Source: Nephromyces sp. MM_2019
Taxonomy: Eukaryota > Apicomplexa > Aconoidasida > Nephromycida
Length of the DNA: 48,079 nucleotides
NCBI GenBank assembly: GCA_015657535.1
Contig: JADHZB010001154.1
Location: 1,071 to 49,149 of the forward strand
Direction of reading: 5' to 3'
Shown here in pieces: positions 1 through 10,943 of the stretch (the first letter of the stretch is position 1; each line of letters opens with the position of its first letter). The position numbers and the translations under genes were made by a program. A model generated the notes under the pieces. It made no database searches. It worked only from the letters and a program-made list of their open reading frames with translations, and was not told where the DNA came from.

Positions 1-918
1 TGTGTGTGTGTGTGGATCCTATTTCATTGAGTGGATTCTATATCTACGTATACTTGGACTGTATATCTGTGTGTGTTTGTGTGTGTGTGTGTGTGTATAC
101 GAGTTCAAAATAAGATTACAGCTTTAAAGCTCCAGAAAGATACTGTATTTATGCAGAGACTAGTAGGCACTGCAGCACGCTTTATGTGTGCATTTTTTGG
201 GTGTAGTATCGTTGACTATGTTATTTTGGAAAGACAAAGTTTCTTGAGAATAAAGCTTATTATTGAGCTTCAAACTGTGTGTGAGATTCCATCTTAAAGC
301 CATCGAATTGATGCCGATATTGCCATATCTTATGGGGGTGGTAGCTTGTCAGGTTTTTGTGTGCGTAGCTTTTAAAAGTGAGTAGGCTAGACTGTAAGTT
401 GTTAGCTTTAATGATGGAACGCTTTCACTAGCGAAAAATTCTACTAATCAAGGTTCTATAGTGGTATATTTTATAGTCTAAAATCATGGGGGAATTTGCT
501 TGAATTTACATATTTGAGGTTTTCTCTGAGCAAACTAGTGGATATTTTTTTTCATCTTCTAGAGGGTTTTTGTGATGAAGCTTTATCAATATCTTCAACC
601 ATGAAGATATTTCTTCACATAAAATATCTCTATCAACTCGTTAATTATCGGGTTTTTTGCGTGTGTGTGTGTGTGTGTGTGTGTGTGATTCTCTCCTAAT
701 AAACCTTTGAGCGTAGCATCAAACTCCCTAAATGATATTTAGTCTTTCCATAAGCCCTAGATCTATGCAAAATTGCAGCTAGATCTTTGTTTGCAGGTCT
801 AGAAATTGCCTGCTGTGTCTTCTGATTGCTTCTTTGCCTCTCGTCTCACTTCAAACGAAGATTTTTCTTTTGTTTTTTTGAGCAAACATTCCGTGTTTTT
901 CATTTATACAAATCTCAG
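1..918. other. Upstream flank with GT microsatellites, no resolved gene
   Basis: GT runs lie at about 1-14, 69-97 and 661-687. The open frames here are short and partly made of the GT repeats. Any 5' exons of the HMG-box gene that follows should lie here or further upstream, because its first recognisable exon begins at a splice acceptor rather than at an ATG. I could not identify the start codon. Confidence 0.5.
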
Positions 919-1029
919 AAAAAAAAAAGATCTAGAAAGGGTGCGAATCAAAAGTCTTCGCCGGAGAAAAAACGTTATCGCTCAGCCTTTTTGATTTTTT
1001 CAATGGAAAAGAGGAAAGAGTTTGCCAAG
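919..1029 (+). CDS. HMG-box gene exon: basic leader and helix 1
   Basis: The acceptor is ...acaaatctcag at 916-918 after a T-rich tract. The exon has 37 codons and ends in phase 0 before a gtttgc donor. Lys/Arg-rich residues precede the start of the HMG box. Confidence 0.72.
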
Positions 1030-2678
1030 GTTTGCTGAGACATGATTTCTCCTAAACCATGAAGTTAAAATTTTTTTCTGTTCAGCAGTCACCAAAAATT
1101 TTTCTTGAAGATGCTTCATTGTCGTCATGACGAAGATAAGCTGCAAATATTTTCGAGAGATTGATACTTTAGGCGAAGAAAAAGCTTTGATTTTTTTTTT
1201 ATTTTAAGAAATTGTTTGTAATTGATAAGAATTCTTGAAAGTTGTGTGTTTTGAAAAATTATCTTGTCAAGTTTCCTCATCCTCTTGAAAAATCGGTGTA
1301 GAACCCCTCCTCATCCTCTTTACACCTCTTCCTAACTGCAAAATTCTTCATCTTCACATGACTCAATAAAGTTCCATCCATACAAACCATTAAACCTCTA
1401 TCCCTCCGCTCTATGCCTCAGATTCTAGCTTTCATCCATTTTTTTTTTTGCTATTGAAGAATTCATGGCATAAGCATAAAAAATTCCTTGCAGTAGCAAT
1501 ACCTTTCTAAAGGTAGAAGTCTGCTTTGCTTCTATACTGGCAATGTTTATTAAATGGAAAAATCTGCATCCTTTAGTTGCGAAGAAAAATGGCATAAACC
1601 TAGTATTAAAGCTAATGATTTACTTTTTCCTTCCAAAGCATTCATATTCCTCCTTTATATCAGCATCTTCACATATATACGCTTCAAATCTCTTCAATTT
1701 ACCCTTTCTTAGCATGAATGGAGTAGCTCTTCCCTCTTTGAGATCTTCTACTTGAAGACTATCACAAAGCCTTCAGTAAAGAACATAGCATCTCCTTTTG
1801 CAGATGCTTCTCTTTTAATTTTTCATTAATTGATTTCCACTGTAATGAAGAAGTGTTTCCTACTTTCAGTTTGTGGCTTTTATGAGGAGTATTTTTGGAT
1901 TTAGCTTTGCTTTTTATACTTTGAGTTAGACGCTGCAAAATCGCATATATAATGCAGGATCTTAATATCGCCAAAGCTGGTTTCGCCGAGCTCTCTAGAA
2001 TTACCGGGAAACTGTGGAGAGATCTAGATCATACTGAAAAGGCAAAGTTTGAAGAGAAAGCAAGGCAGTTTAGATTGCTCTCGGAGTGGAGCCCTACCTC
2101 TTCACCTACTAAAAACAGGGTGGATAGCAGTACACATGATCTTCAAGTTGAAATTTCGTCGGAAACTGATAACATAAAAGAGAACAGTTCATCATTTCCC
2201 CGGAAATCTGCTTTGAAGGAAAATAAGCCCAATAATGAGGACTGGGTTCCTCCTCTTGTTGACAATGAAGTTTTTCCTGCCTCTACAACCTCTACAAGTG
2301 CAAACTCTAGTGAGCAACTGCAGCGCATACCTCAAAAAGAGGTTCAAAAGGTGGGTGGGTTTCTCGTATTAATAGGCTTTTCCCTTTGAAGAGATTGGTT
2401 TTTTTCGTCTATTTTAAGGCTTTTACTGAAATTTCATGCTTTTATGTGTTAATTTGAAGATTTTTTATCTCTAGATTCTCGATTTTATTCCTTCAAATTT
2501 GCTATAGAGTATAATTTGTATGAGTTTTTTCTGGACACACTGGCCGTTCAATGCGAGTTTATAGCATTTCCATCGCTTCTATTTGCAGAAGGACTCTGCA
2601 GCAGGTCTTGGAAACTTCGCTGCAATAGAGGAAATCCCATGTTTCCAGTGGTTCTTTTCTGAAGATGAGTTGTGCTGA
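919..2678 (+). CDS. HMG-box protein (multi-exon, 5' incomplete, 3' end uncertain)
   Basis: HMG boxes are three-helix domains that bend DNA in chromatin and transcription. Exon 919-1029 encodes a basic leader and then RYRSAFLIFSMEKRKEFAK, matching helix 1 (the PxSAFxxFxxxxRxxF pattern). Exon 1958-2350 joins it in phase 0 and supplies helices 2-3, including ITGKLWRDLDHTEKAKF and EEKARQ. The box is therefore split by a 928-base intron (gtttgc to atgcag) within its first half. Downstream of the box the protein is Ser/Thr/Asn-rich and looks disordered. The donor after 2350 is gtgggt. Reading from the acceptor at 2588 in phase 0 gives 29 more codons and a TGA at 2676-2678; an alternative splice into microexons is described separately. 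Only one box is seen. The domain call is firm; gene ends and specific orthology are not. Confidence 0.78.
1958..2350 (+). CDS. HMG-box gene exon: helices 2-3 and low-complexity tail
   Basis: The acceptor is tataatgcag. The exon has 131 codons, phase 0 at both ends, with donor gtgggt. The conserved Trp and the KAKFEEKA segment lie in its first 40 residues. Confidence 0.78.
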
Positions 2679-3001
2679 TATATCTCCCCCCCTTGTAGAG
2701 CTGGGAATACCATATGGTGAGTTTTTTTGCAATCTTTGAAATACCTGTAATTCTGCCAAAAGCCTTGATTTTTTCTGGGAATTTCTATTCTTTTTTTGTA
2801 CTAGGCATTTCTATGTAAATTAGCCTTGAAACTATCGAAAAAAATTCAAATTTTCGCATCTTCAATTTAGCTTCAGCACTAAACACTGGTTCGGGTCTGT
2901 AAGCGAATAACCCGTGTATACGCACAGTTGCTGAACATATAGCCCAAGTGTGTGTGTGTGTGTGTGTGTGTTTAACTGCTTATTTTGCAGACTACTTACA
3001 G
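2589..3001 (+). other. Possible microexon chain at the 3' end of the HMG-box gene
   Basis: Three tiny segments are each bounded by good splice signals and join in phase. 2589-2604 lies between ttgcag and gtcttg (16 nt). 2698-2715 lies between cccttgtag and gtgagt (18 nt). 2991-3001 lies between tattttgcag and gtaagt (11 nt). Joined after the 2350 donor they extend the frame by KDSAAELGIPYDYLQ and end in phase 0. The simpler alternative is one terminal exon stopping at 2678. Splice signals are seen; their use is inference. Confidence 0.3.
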
Positions 3002-5835
3002 GTAAGTTATAATCGGAGCCCTGACGCGTTTTCACTTTTTTGCACTCAATTTTTGTGTGTTCACTGTGTTTATTGAGAGATTGGTTTACAGCTCTAGAGC
3101 TATGGTAGTTACCTTCCTGTTTGCTTAAAATTTCTAAGACTACCAGGCTAGACAAGTAATTATATACCTAGTTTTTTTTCAGCCTTTAACCCCCATTTGC
3201 AGTTGACTGATTTTAATATAAGCAAATCAGTCACCTGCAGTACTAACTTATTTTCAAGCTTAAAATTATTGAAACTACCTTGCTGAGGTGCAGTTTCCTA
3301 ACAATTTTTGCTTCTCGAGCGTAAATCACGAATGCTTTGTAGCTTTTTGATTGATGTGATCTCCTAGCTGGATGAGCACTAGAATTTTTGATTTCTTCAA
3401 TAGAAGGTTTTTTTCTAAAGTCTTGACAGAAATTGAAATTACAAAAGTTCAAAGACAGCTGTGAAAGAGAGAGCTTCAGCTTTTTCTGGCTGATCAAGCT
3501 ACAAGATGTGTGTGTACTGTGCTTCCTGTGTAAACCTAGCTGCCACCAAAAACTGCTTATTGAAATTTATACACACATAGAGGATTCGAGGGAAAATTAC
3601 TTCCAAAAAATCCGAGTTGAAGAGAGAAGGCATACCCTCTGTGTGTGAAGATTTTTTTTCAGTATCCCTTGAGGTTTATGCTTTATTTTATATTTACGTA
3701 CCTTTGGACATATTGAATTATTACACCCTTTGTTTTCCCTGCAATTCCTTAGAACCTTAATTTAAGCGAAATTTCGGCCGTTTCTTTGCCACTCTAACCA
3801 TAAAGAAATGTTACTCTCAGCAGTGAAAAAATTTTGCCCTATTATTTTGGACTCAATTATACCTCTGGGCTGGAGATAACTCAATTTTATAGCAACTCAG
3901 CGATTATCTCGTGATTTTCCTAGCTTTTAGTCTTTTATTAGTTGATTGCTGTAGCCTTTATATTCCATGACCGATTATAATTTCTACGGATTGCTTTTTC
4001 GCTGTTCATATATGACTGGTAAAGCGATTCTGTCTAAAAGCATGGCTGCGTAGAAAAACCGTTAATTGAATAGTTTTGAGTATCACTCCTCCCTGTTGAA
4101 GAGAAAAATCGGCTAGAGAAGCTGAACAGACTTTCGAGATTTTTTTTGTTAATTTAGGAAGATAAAAGTGAATTTCAAGGTCTTACCCCAGTCTTTGTTT
4201 TGATGGCAACAGATTTATTTTCTGCTGCTTTCTACCAAAGTACTGGACTTTCTTGGTGAGATCGCATGTGTCTTATTAGGAATCTTGTTCTTTGCTCAAA
4301 CTAGAAAGTTCGAAGTCGTATAATTTGATTTAATTCCATGTCATTTTGCTCACTTATACGTTTTGCTCAAAGCTAATGGGGGTGACGCTGTGAAAAAATA
4401 CGGAGGAACAAAGCAGAATTCATCTTTTTGATTTATGATTTTACTGGTTTGTTGACTTTTATAAACCGAACTTTAAGTTCAGAGGTTGATGTGATAATTT
4501 GTAAGGGCGTTTTCGAGGTTTCCTTGGCGTCCCTTCAGGCCTATAAAAAGTGCTGAATTAAATCCGCAAAGTTTCTTTACTTTCGGCCTACGTTGCCTTA
4601 ATAACACTGTCGTCAATTAATTTCAACTGTAATTTCTTACGAGATCTCGGTGGTGGCCCGTATTTGACGGGGGTTGATTTATTTCCTCCGCTGGAAAGAT
4701 TTTTAGCAGGGAGCGATTGTACGCTTACAGCAGATAGTTATTCCCTAAAGACATGCTATACTGGATTTGTTTGCTACTTTCCAAGCTCGGGGAGAACTGT
4801 TTCTCCTTTCCTTCGTTGCAATTTTTTTTCTTCAAAATTAAACGCTGGAGGCCAAAAGTCATGTTGGCCTTTGTTTTACCGTGCATCTCATTTACTACGG
4901 GCTCTCTTGTCCCTCTGTAATTTCAGAGAGGCCAAATGAGAATTTCTTTGAATTTACTGTCTATTTTGAGTCTCCTGCTATTTTATTAGCATAGAATTTT
5001 TTTGCTGCTCTCTAGCAGTACAGCCACCTGCGCAAAAATATATACCATCATTTATCTCAGTAGTACATATCTCCTTTGTTACTTGAAAAATGGACCAACA
5101 TCATCCATGGTAGATATCATTTATGTAGACTCAGTTCTTTTTCAGCTGCTACTCCCTCCTCTAGACATACTAAGATTCAACCGGCTCTTCAAGTTACTCG
5201 CAAACATATTTGGTACCTGGTATATTGCGGCTTCGCCATTTTCTTCCGGGACAGAGGGCAGCAAATATGCATCTAAAGGTACGTACGCAGATACTATGAT
5301 TAGTTCAGAGCCTCTAGCAGCGGTGCTATGCATGAATTTGTGAGGAACTAGATTGTTCATTATTTCTGTTATTTAAAATCACTGTCCACCCTATGGAGGT
5401 ACCCAATCTAAGCAATCACAGTTTGCTGCTGGGACTTATGTTCAATCTTGCTACTGAAGTATCACCATGTGCAGATGTGTGTATGTCTGCAGGTTATTGC
5501 GATGAAACGATAACGCGGTTCACAGTGAAGCACTTGCTTTCTATTCTGCTTCTAAGTCTTGTGGATGTCCCTTTTCTAATTCGAAATGAATATATCTCAT
5601 GAAATTGCATTCTTCACTGGGAAAAAAATGTTGTCGGGGGTAATATACATCCGTAGCCAAAACTGCGATGAAGAATACTTTGGAAGAACAAATAAATCAG
5701 GGCATTCTTTTTCTTCCATAGAATAAACTAAGTTCTTTCTCTACCTGCTTAGTGCGTCTCATGATTCCTGCGCAGTTCAAACTCCTTACAATGAAATTCC
5801 TTTAAAAGAAAATCTCAACCCCAGTTACAGATGCT
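3002..5835. other. ORF-poor stretch with one weak minus-strand exon candidate
   Basis: No confident gene. On the minus strand, 5217-5313 is a coding-like segment of 32 codons (with YVPLDAYLLPSVPEENGEA) between a gctgctag acceptor and a gtacca donor, but I could not join it to a neighbour in phase. Plus-strand open frames of about 90-110 codons near 4.7 and 5.0 kb show no recognisable motif and are of a length expected by chance. Confidence 0.3.
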
Positions 5836-6143
5836 CTAGTTATTTGTAAGTAGCTTGGAGTGAGATGCTCTTCTCTCAACTTGCATTGGACGCTGTTCTA
5901 CTGTTCTATGGATGGGCTCTGTCATTTCGAGTTTATGAAGTATTTGCCAAATCGACGGTGCTTTCATTCGAACCACTTGTTAACTTTGGTGGATACGCTT
6001 CACCAGTCTTACCTAATATGTATCTACTCAGAGCAGGAGGGAGTATGTATATATTGTTGACTAACCGGAGTCTCGCGATCTTTTTGGGTGATATTATTAT
6101 TTTACCAAGAAGTCGCTGACAAATCCTGGCATTGCGTTGAAAG
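5836..6143 (-). CDS. Candidate 3' end of an unrecognised minus-strand gene (two exons)
   Basis: Exon 6143-6013 (read on the minus strand) follows the acceptor gctatgccacag and ends at TTAG before gtaaga. It carries a basic segment including LLGKIIISPKKIARLRLV and ends in phase 1. Exon 5918-5836 follows aaatgacag, begins in the matching phase, and encodes PIHRTVEQRPMQVERRASH then SKLLTNN and a TAG. Both splice sites are close to consensus and the joined C-terminus is basic and hydrophilic. I do not recognise the family and found no upstream exons. Chance assembly cannot be excluded. Confidence 0.35.
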
Positions 6144-9100
6144 CTGTGGCATAGCGGGAAGCAAAAGCGCACAAGCGTAGATTCAAAAAATTGAGCAAGT
6201 TTGAATGTCAATGCCAATATTTACTTTCTATCCATCACGTTTTATATATCTTTCCATTCCAATTTGACGAAAAGCCTACTCGCCGGAGTTCATGGCTTCG
6301 TTATTGTCCGAAAGATTTGAAACCTACCCCCTCATAAATTGTATAAAAATTGTATGGTGGGCTCACCGAAAAGAGGCAACTCCGATGCAGTTGCCATGCA
6401 GCACTTCTACTTGGTTTGTGATGAGAAAAACCTTCCTCCCACTAACTTCAGTTGTACGCAATCATGTATAGGTAGAAATGTAGTCATTCCTTGCAAGTTA
6501 TAGCGCTCATCGGTCATTATTTGCATTCAAGAGAGACCTATAGAAGTGTAAATTTTTCTCTAGTATAGCCTTTTCTTTAACCCAATCTTTAAAAGTTGTC
6601 AGAGCTGACTAATGGGATATTGTAAGTCTTTAACGGGTAAGGCTAGCTAACGCATAACTAGGTAGCTACCACCCGTAGTACAACCGTAGAATTTACCAAT
6701 AGATGGCAATCGATGGTATTCCGGTAAGTGCATCAAGAAAATTTATTTGTGTATAAACATAGATTTCGCTGCAGCATAATCCTTCAGAGTAGAGACGCTT
6801 TTTTGCTAGAGAAGTGGGGAAAAGTTTGGTAAAGCACACCTAGCAATGTTCATATCGGAAGGTGGTATAAAAAATCATTATGCGAAAGATTGGTAAGGTT
6901 ATAATCCTGTTGCCATTTTCAATCATTGGAAGTATGTTTGATTTCTTTATTTTTTGCCGCTGGAAAAGTTGAATCCAACAAAGCAATCGCCTTTTCTAAA
7001 TGTGCGCTTTCTTGCTACAAGTACCGTCATGCTACCAATTTTATTTTTCAATGTAAAAGTCTGGTAAATGAGAATCAATTTCTTTTCATTTGCTATACCG
7101 AAATAATGAAGTGGTAATAATTCCATTTTAGGTGTCGTTAACTTATACATTTTTGTTTCATCCCTTAATTAATGTTGTTTGGAAGTAAAAGCGAGGGTTC
7201 ACAAATGACAATGCTTCCTTTTTGAACCTTTTTTTCTTACACTACCAGTAAATATGAATTCAGCATGCTAGAGTAGCAGCTTATTTCGATATTGCTCACT
7301 TTTTTCATGGTGCAAGCTAAAAATAAAAGCTAATCTGCCATTTGAATATCCCTAAGTGAAACAACATATTAAAATAGCTTCATATGAGAAGTTCAACAGA
7401 AAATTAATACCCATACCACATCTAAGCACAATGAAGGGTGATTGAAAGCTGCAACTCCCCATTAGTAGGACTTTTATGGAAAGACAAAGAATCCTTCGCA
7501 AGTAAAAACCCGATGAAAGAACAAAGTGAGAGCGCAGCGCCATAACAAATTTTGCGGTCGCACTCCCATAGTCGATGCACAACAGTATCTTAACTTATTT
7601 ATATGAAAACACCTACTTTCAAGAAGTGGAAGGGGAGTTGCCGATGAACCACAATTCTTCTACAAAATATGAAGTTATTCAATTAGTAGGCATCCAGCAC
7701 CATCATGAAATTACCCATGTATCTACAAACGTTCGTTAGTATCCATAACGCATAAAGACGGCCCGTGGTGTGTCAGCGGTATATACCCTTGCAAGCATTG
7801 GGAAATATAACAGTATGGATAAATTATTATATGCCAGCGTACATAACTTCCTAAGTGATAACATGACTGCAGATGCAGAAAAGAAGGAGTACGGGTCCTC
7901 AAAAGTTGTGCAGCAGCTACACGGTGGGGCACATTGTCATGTTTCAGTCATACTTAAGATTGTCATAACTGTACCAACGTATAGCATGGTTACGCTGCCT
8001 TAAGGTCACTATGCTTTGCTCATTTGAAGTGGTGGCACTATCTATTTTTCCCCACATGGGGAATTTTATGTAAATTTTGCTTGGATACTCATACGAGGAA
8101 ATGAGTTAGAATGATTCTCACTTCTTTCGAATCTCAGAAACTTTGAACTGCTGCGATTGTAATTATTGTGTCATGTTATATATTTTTATTTTAAACTCGT
8201 TAGTGCGCTGAATTGTTCTGCACTTGCCGTTGACCTACTGTATTTTGTCGCTTCATCTGTTCTGTTGAAAGCTTTAAAGTTTTGTTTCGGATTTAGGTGC
8301 TTTTACCTTACGTATAGCTTCAAATGCAAAACAAGCATTAAACACTGAATAATTTTCGTTTGGAATGCAATTTACGAATTATGAGCTAGCGGTAGAGTGT
8401 AGCTCAGTTTGTCCACATTCACGCATACCTATTGAGAAGAGTACAACCTTAAACACCGACAGACTATTAAACGCTCGTAAAAGGTGCCTGGATTTGAATT
8501 CTTGTTCAGCGAAAGCGCGGAAAAAAGTTGCTGATTGTCTATGCGACTAGTGTGGTGGTATCCCCCCCACCTAGCGTCTTGTGTGACTTTATCTTGCACC
8601 AGCTTGGGTAAGGATTGTTATACATACTTTTTTCGAGCGTCTACGGCATCATGCTCGTGCAACACGAGATCTAACATGACAATACAGGCATCGATGAAGG
8701 TTAGGAAACCTTTTATTAGCCTCCCTTTACACTGTGATATGCCCCGCTTAAAGCCCCCCCAGAATTGATAGCTAATATATTTTCTTCTAGGCAGTGCATG
8801 GGGGCTGCTTTTACAATTTAGTCACTGTTCTTTATCTGCATTTGCTTCGGGAGAGGTTTTTCTGCTGGGCGCGTAACTTGTTTTCTATGGGTTGCCTTCG
8901 ATGACGCACCCGATTTCCGAATAACCTGATAAAACGGGGCTGCTCAAGGTAAGTTTGCATTATCAACAAACATTAGAAATAAGAATTGATACACTAATAC
9001 GAAATGAAGGAATAATAGCTAGCCGCCATTATGTTAGCACGCTGTTCTCCACAAGGTGCCTTAAGTTTAAGGGTACACTGAATCACCAGCCGATCGGTAG

Positions 9101-9166
9101 TAAAACAAGGGCATTTTAATCGCCCCAAAACTATATAGACCCTGAGCACGGACGAGCAAAAAAATC
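6144..9166. other. ORF-poor stretch, no resolved gene
   Basis: No confident gene on either strand. A possible first exon lies at 6703-6723 (+), where ATG encodes MAIDGIP directly before a gtaagt donor, but no matching downstream exon was found. Another strong donor, caag|gtaagt, lies near 8948. Short open frames near 7.8 and 8.4 kb show no motif. Confidence 0.35.
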
Positions 9167-9427
9167 CTACAAAACTTGAAAACTTACGGTAGGTCTAGGG
9201 AGAAACAGTTTAAAATCAGCTGGTAGCTCCTGCTCAGAATAGTATTTATTAGCGAAATACACCCTCCTGATTCTGCAGTTACAGTTAATCTGCAAATGCA
9301 CTGCCTCCACAAAGTTTGTACCATAAGCTTTCTGGGTAAATTCGGCAAGATTGAACTGCACTTGGTTCCATCCCTCATCGAGTTGTATAGGCAGGCAACA
9401 AAGAAAAGGCGAAACCGATGGTTGGGA
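9167..9427 (-). CDS. CFAP20: CFAP20 last exon
   Basis: Acceptor gttatttttcag; 86 codons and a TAG stop. Begins [19 protein letters not shown] and contains the family hallmark GWNQVQFNL and CRIRRVYF. Confidence 0.92.
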   Translation of the reverse strand, partial: SQPSVSPFLCCLPIQLDEGWNQVQFNLAEFTQKAYGTNFVEAVHLQINCNCRIRRVYFANKYYSEQELPADFKLFLPRPTVSFQVL

Positions 9428-10943
9428 CTGAAAAATAACGTTAAAACTAGTGTAGGGATCCTATTAATTGTTAAAATATTTACAATTAACACATCCACAA
9501 CGATGAATCGCACCCTTAATTCTTTGTGCGACTGGGTTTCAGATTGTTGAAAACCTGCGCTTCATCGGCATCTGACAGCGGATAGTGCTTTTTACCCCGG
9601 TCTACGAAAGTGCCCAGGTGAATGTACATTTATTGTAAAATTTTTATACTCATGCAACTTCACCACTTCAAATTTGCTCCAATACAGCCTTATCTGAGCA
9701 GTAAAATCACTACCGGCAATGAATTCTGTAAAACGTAGACTCTGCACTAGAGTTATGTACATGCCATGAAGATATTCAGTCATTTTTTATAAAAGAAACC
9801 TGAAAGTTCGCTGCACGAAATCTCCGTCTAGTTTGAGTATCATCCAGTATTTGGACCTCAAAGCTGAAATTCTTGTGTAGCTACAACGAAGAAACGGAAG
9901 AGGAAAATAACTCAAATAATGGTGGAGCACATCGGGGTAGTATTTATTTACTTATCACTGAACGCCCGTGAAGTCTAATGAAATGAGCATCCCACTTCAC
10001 AAGCGAAAACCTGCTTAAACATGATGGAAATCCACCTGCATATATGAAATCCATGCAAGCTACCGCATGCTTTATTGATAGGAGAAGTTATCGAGAGCAA
10101 TTCAGTAGTCAAGAGGCTATAAAAGTGGCAGCACATTTTGTGGATTAAGGGCGATACTGCTAATTCACTTTAAGGTAGCTTTATGCTTTACCAACATCTA
10201 GTGTTTTGCCGTAGCATAATCTGTGAACCGAGGTTATGGTCGCCCTCGACTGCTGCCTCCTACAATACAACGCTAAGATTTATAGCAGCAAAAGTAGGGA
10301 GTTGCCTCATTATGTGTATTGCCTTTTGCCTACCTATGTGCTTAGACTTGCACCATTTTGGAGATTCCTCTAACCATTTGAAGCAATGCTCTTCGCTTTC
10401 AGGAAGTAAAATTCGCCCCGTAACTTACAAAAGTAGTACCGCTCGAGCAGCATTACTGGAACTCCCATAGTTAGCAGCATTTTTTCTACTTAGCACGAAA
10501 GCTTTTAAAAAAAGGAAACACAAGCATAGCATCCTTCGCATTTTCTGCCCCAGATGTCGTCGCTTTAACCCTTTGCATATAGGCCTTTAGCATGCGGAAT
10601 CATGCTTATAGCGGTGCGCATATCATTCATTCTAGCAAGGCAATAAGCTTCCTTGCTGAAAGTAAGCACGCTGTAATTTTCGTTATGAGCCTCTCCAAAT
10701 CTTCTTACCTTGAATAACATTCAGAAGAGTTGCGAGTGCGTACTTACGTTTTTTATTATCATCGCGAGGTATGGTAGTCTTATTGCGAGAGAGTTCTCTC
10801 TCCCTCCTCCAGGGCATTGAATATACGTTGTGCTGATATTGGTTCCTCTAAGTTCGACAACGGAAGAACGTATGTCTTCATCCGTTTTGCGCCGTATACT
10901 GCCATTTGACACTTTCAGGTCCCATGATTCTAGAGGTTTCCTT
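9167..10943 (-). CDS. CFAP20: CFAP20/BUG22 cilium- and centriole-associated protein (first exon not found)
   Basis: CFAP20 (BUG22, DUF667 family) is a very conserved small protein of ciliary axonemes and basal bodies, needed for normal motility and tubulin modification in the organisms studied. Three exons on the minus strand join in phase: 10943-10748, 9880-9800 and 9427-9167. In order they encode [30 protein letters not shown], then [10 protein letters not shown] and [11 protein letters not shown], then [25 protein letters not shown] and [19 protein letters not shown]. These align along the family without gaps that I can see, apart from the missing N-terminal ~18 residues expected in one more upstream exon. 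The 178 or so visible residues plus that exon would match the family length of about 190-200. An optional donor (gtaagt) lies just before the stop, so the last residues are uncertain. Nothing suggests decay. It implies that the organism builds a flagellum or centriole at some stage. Confidence 0.93.
9800..9880 (-). CDS. CFAP20: CFAP20 exon, 27 codons
   Basis: Acceptor cgttgtag, donor gtttct, phase 0 at both ends. Encodes the highly conserved segment FEVQILDD...[10 protein letters not shown]. Too short to show as an open frame. Confidence 0.92.
10748..10943 (-). CDS. CFAP20: CFAP20 exon (second of at least four)
   Basis: Minus-strand acceptor ttacttcaag after a long T tract; starts with the third base of a codon and ends AAC before gtaagt. 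Encodes the segment from KPLESWD to MIIKN. The upstream exon should encode about 18 residues and end in phase 2. Confidence 0.9.
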
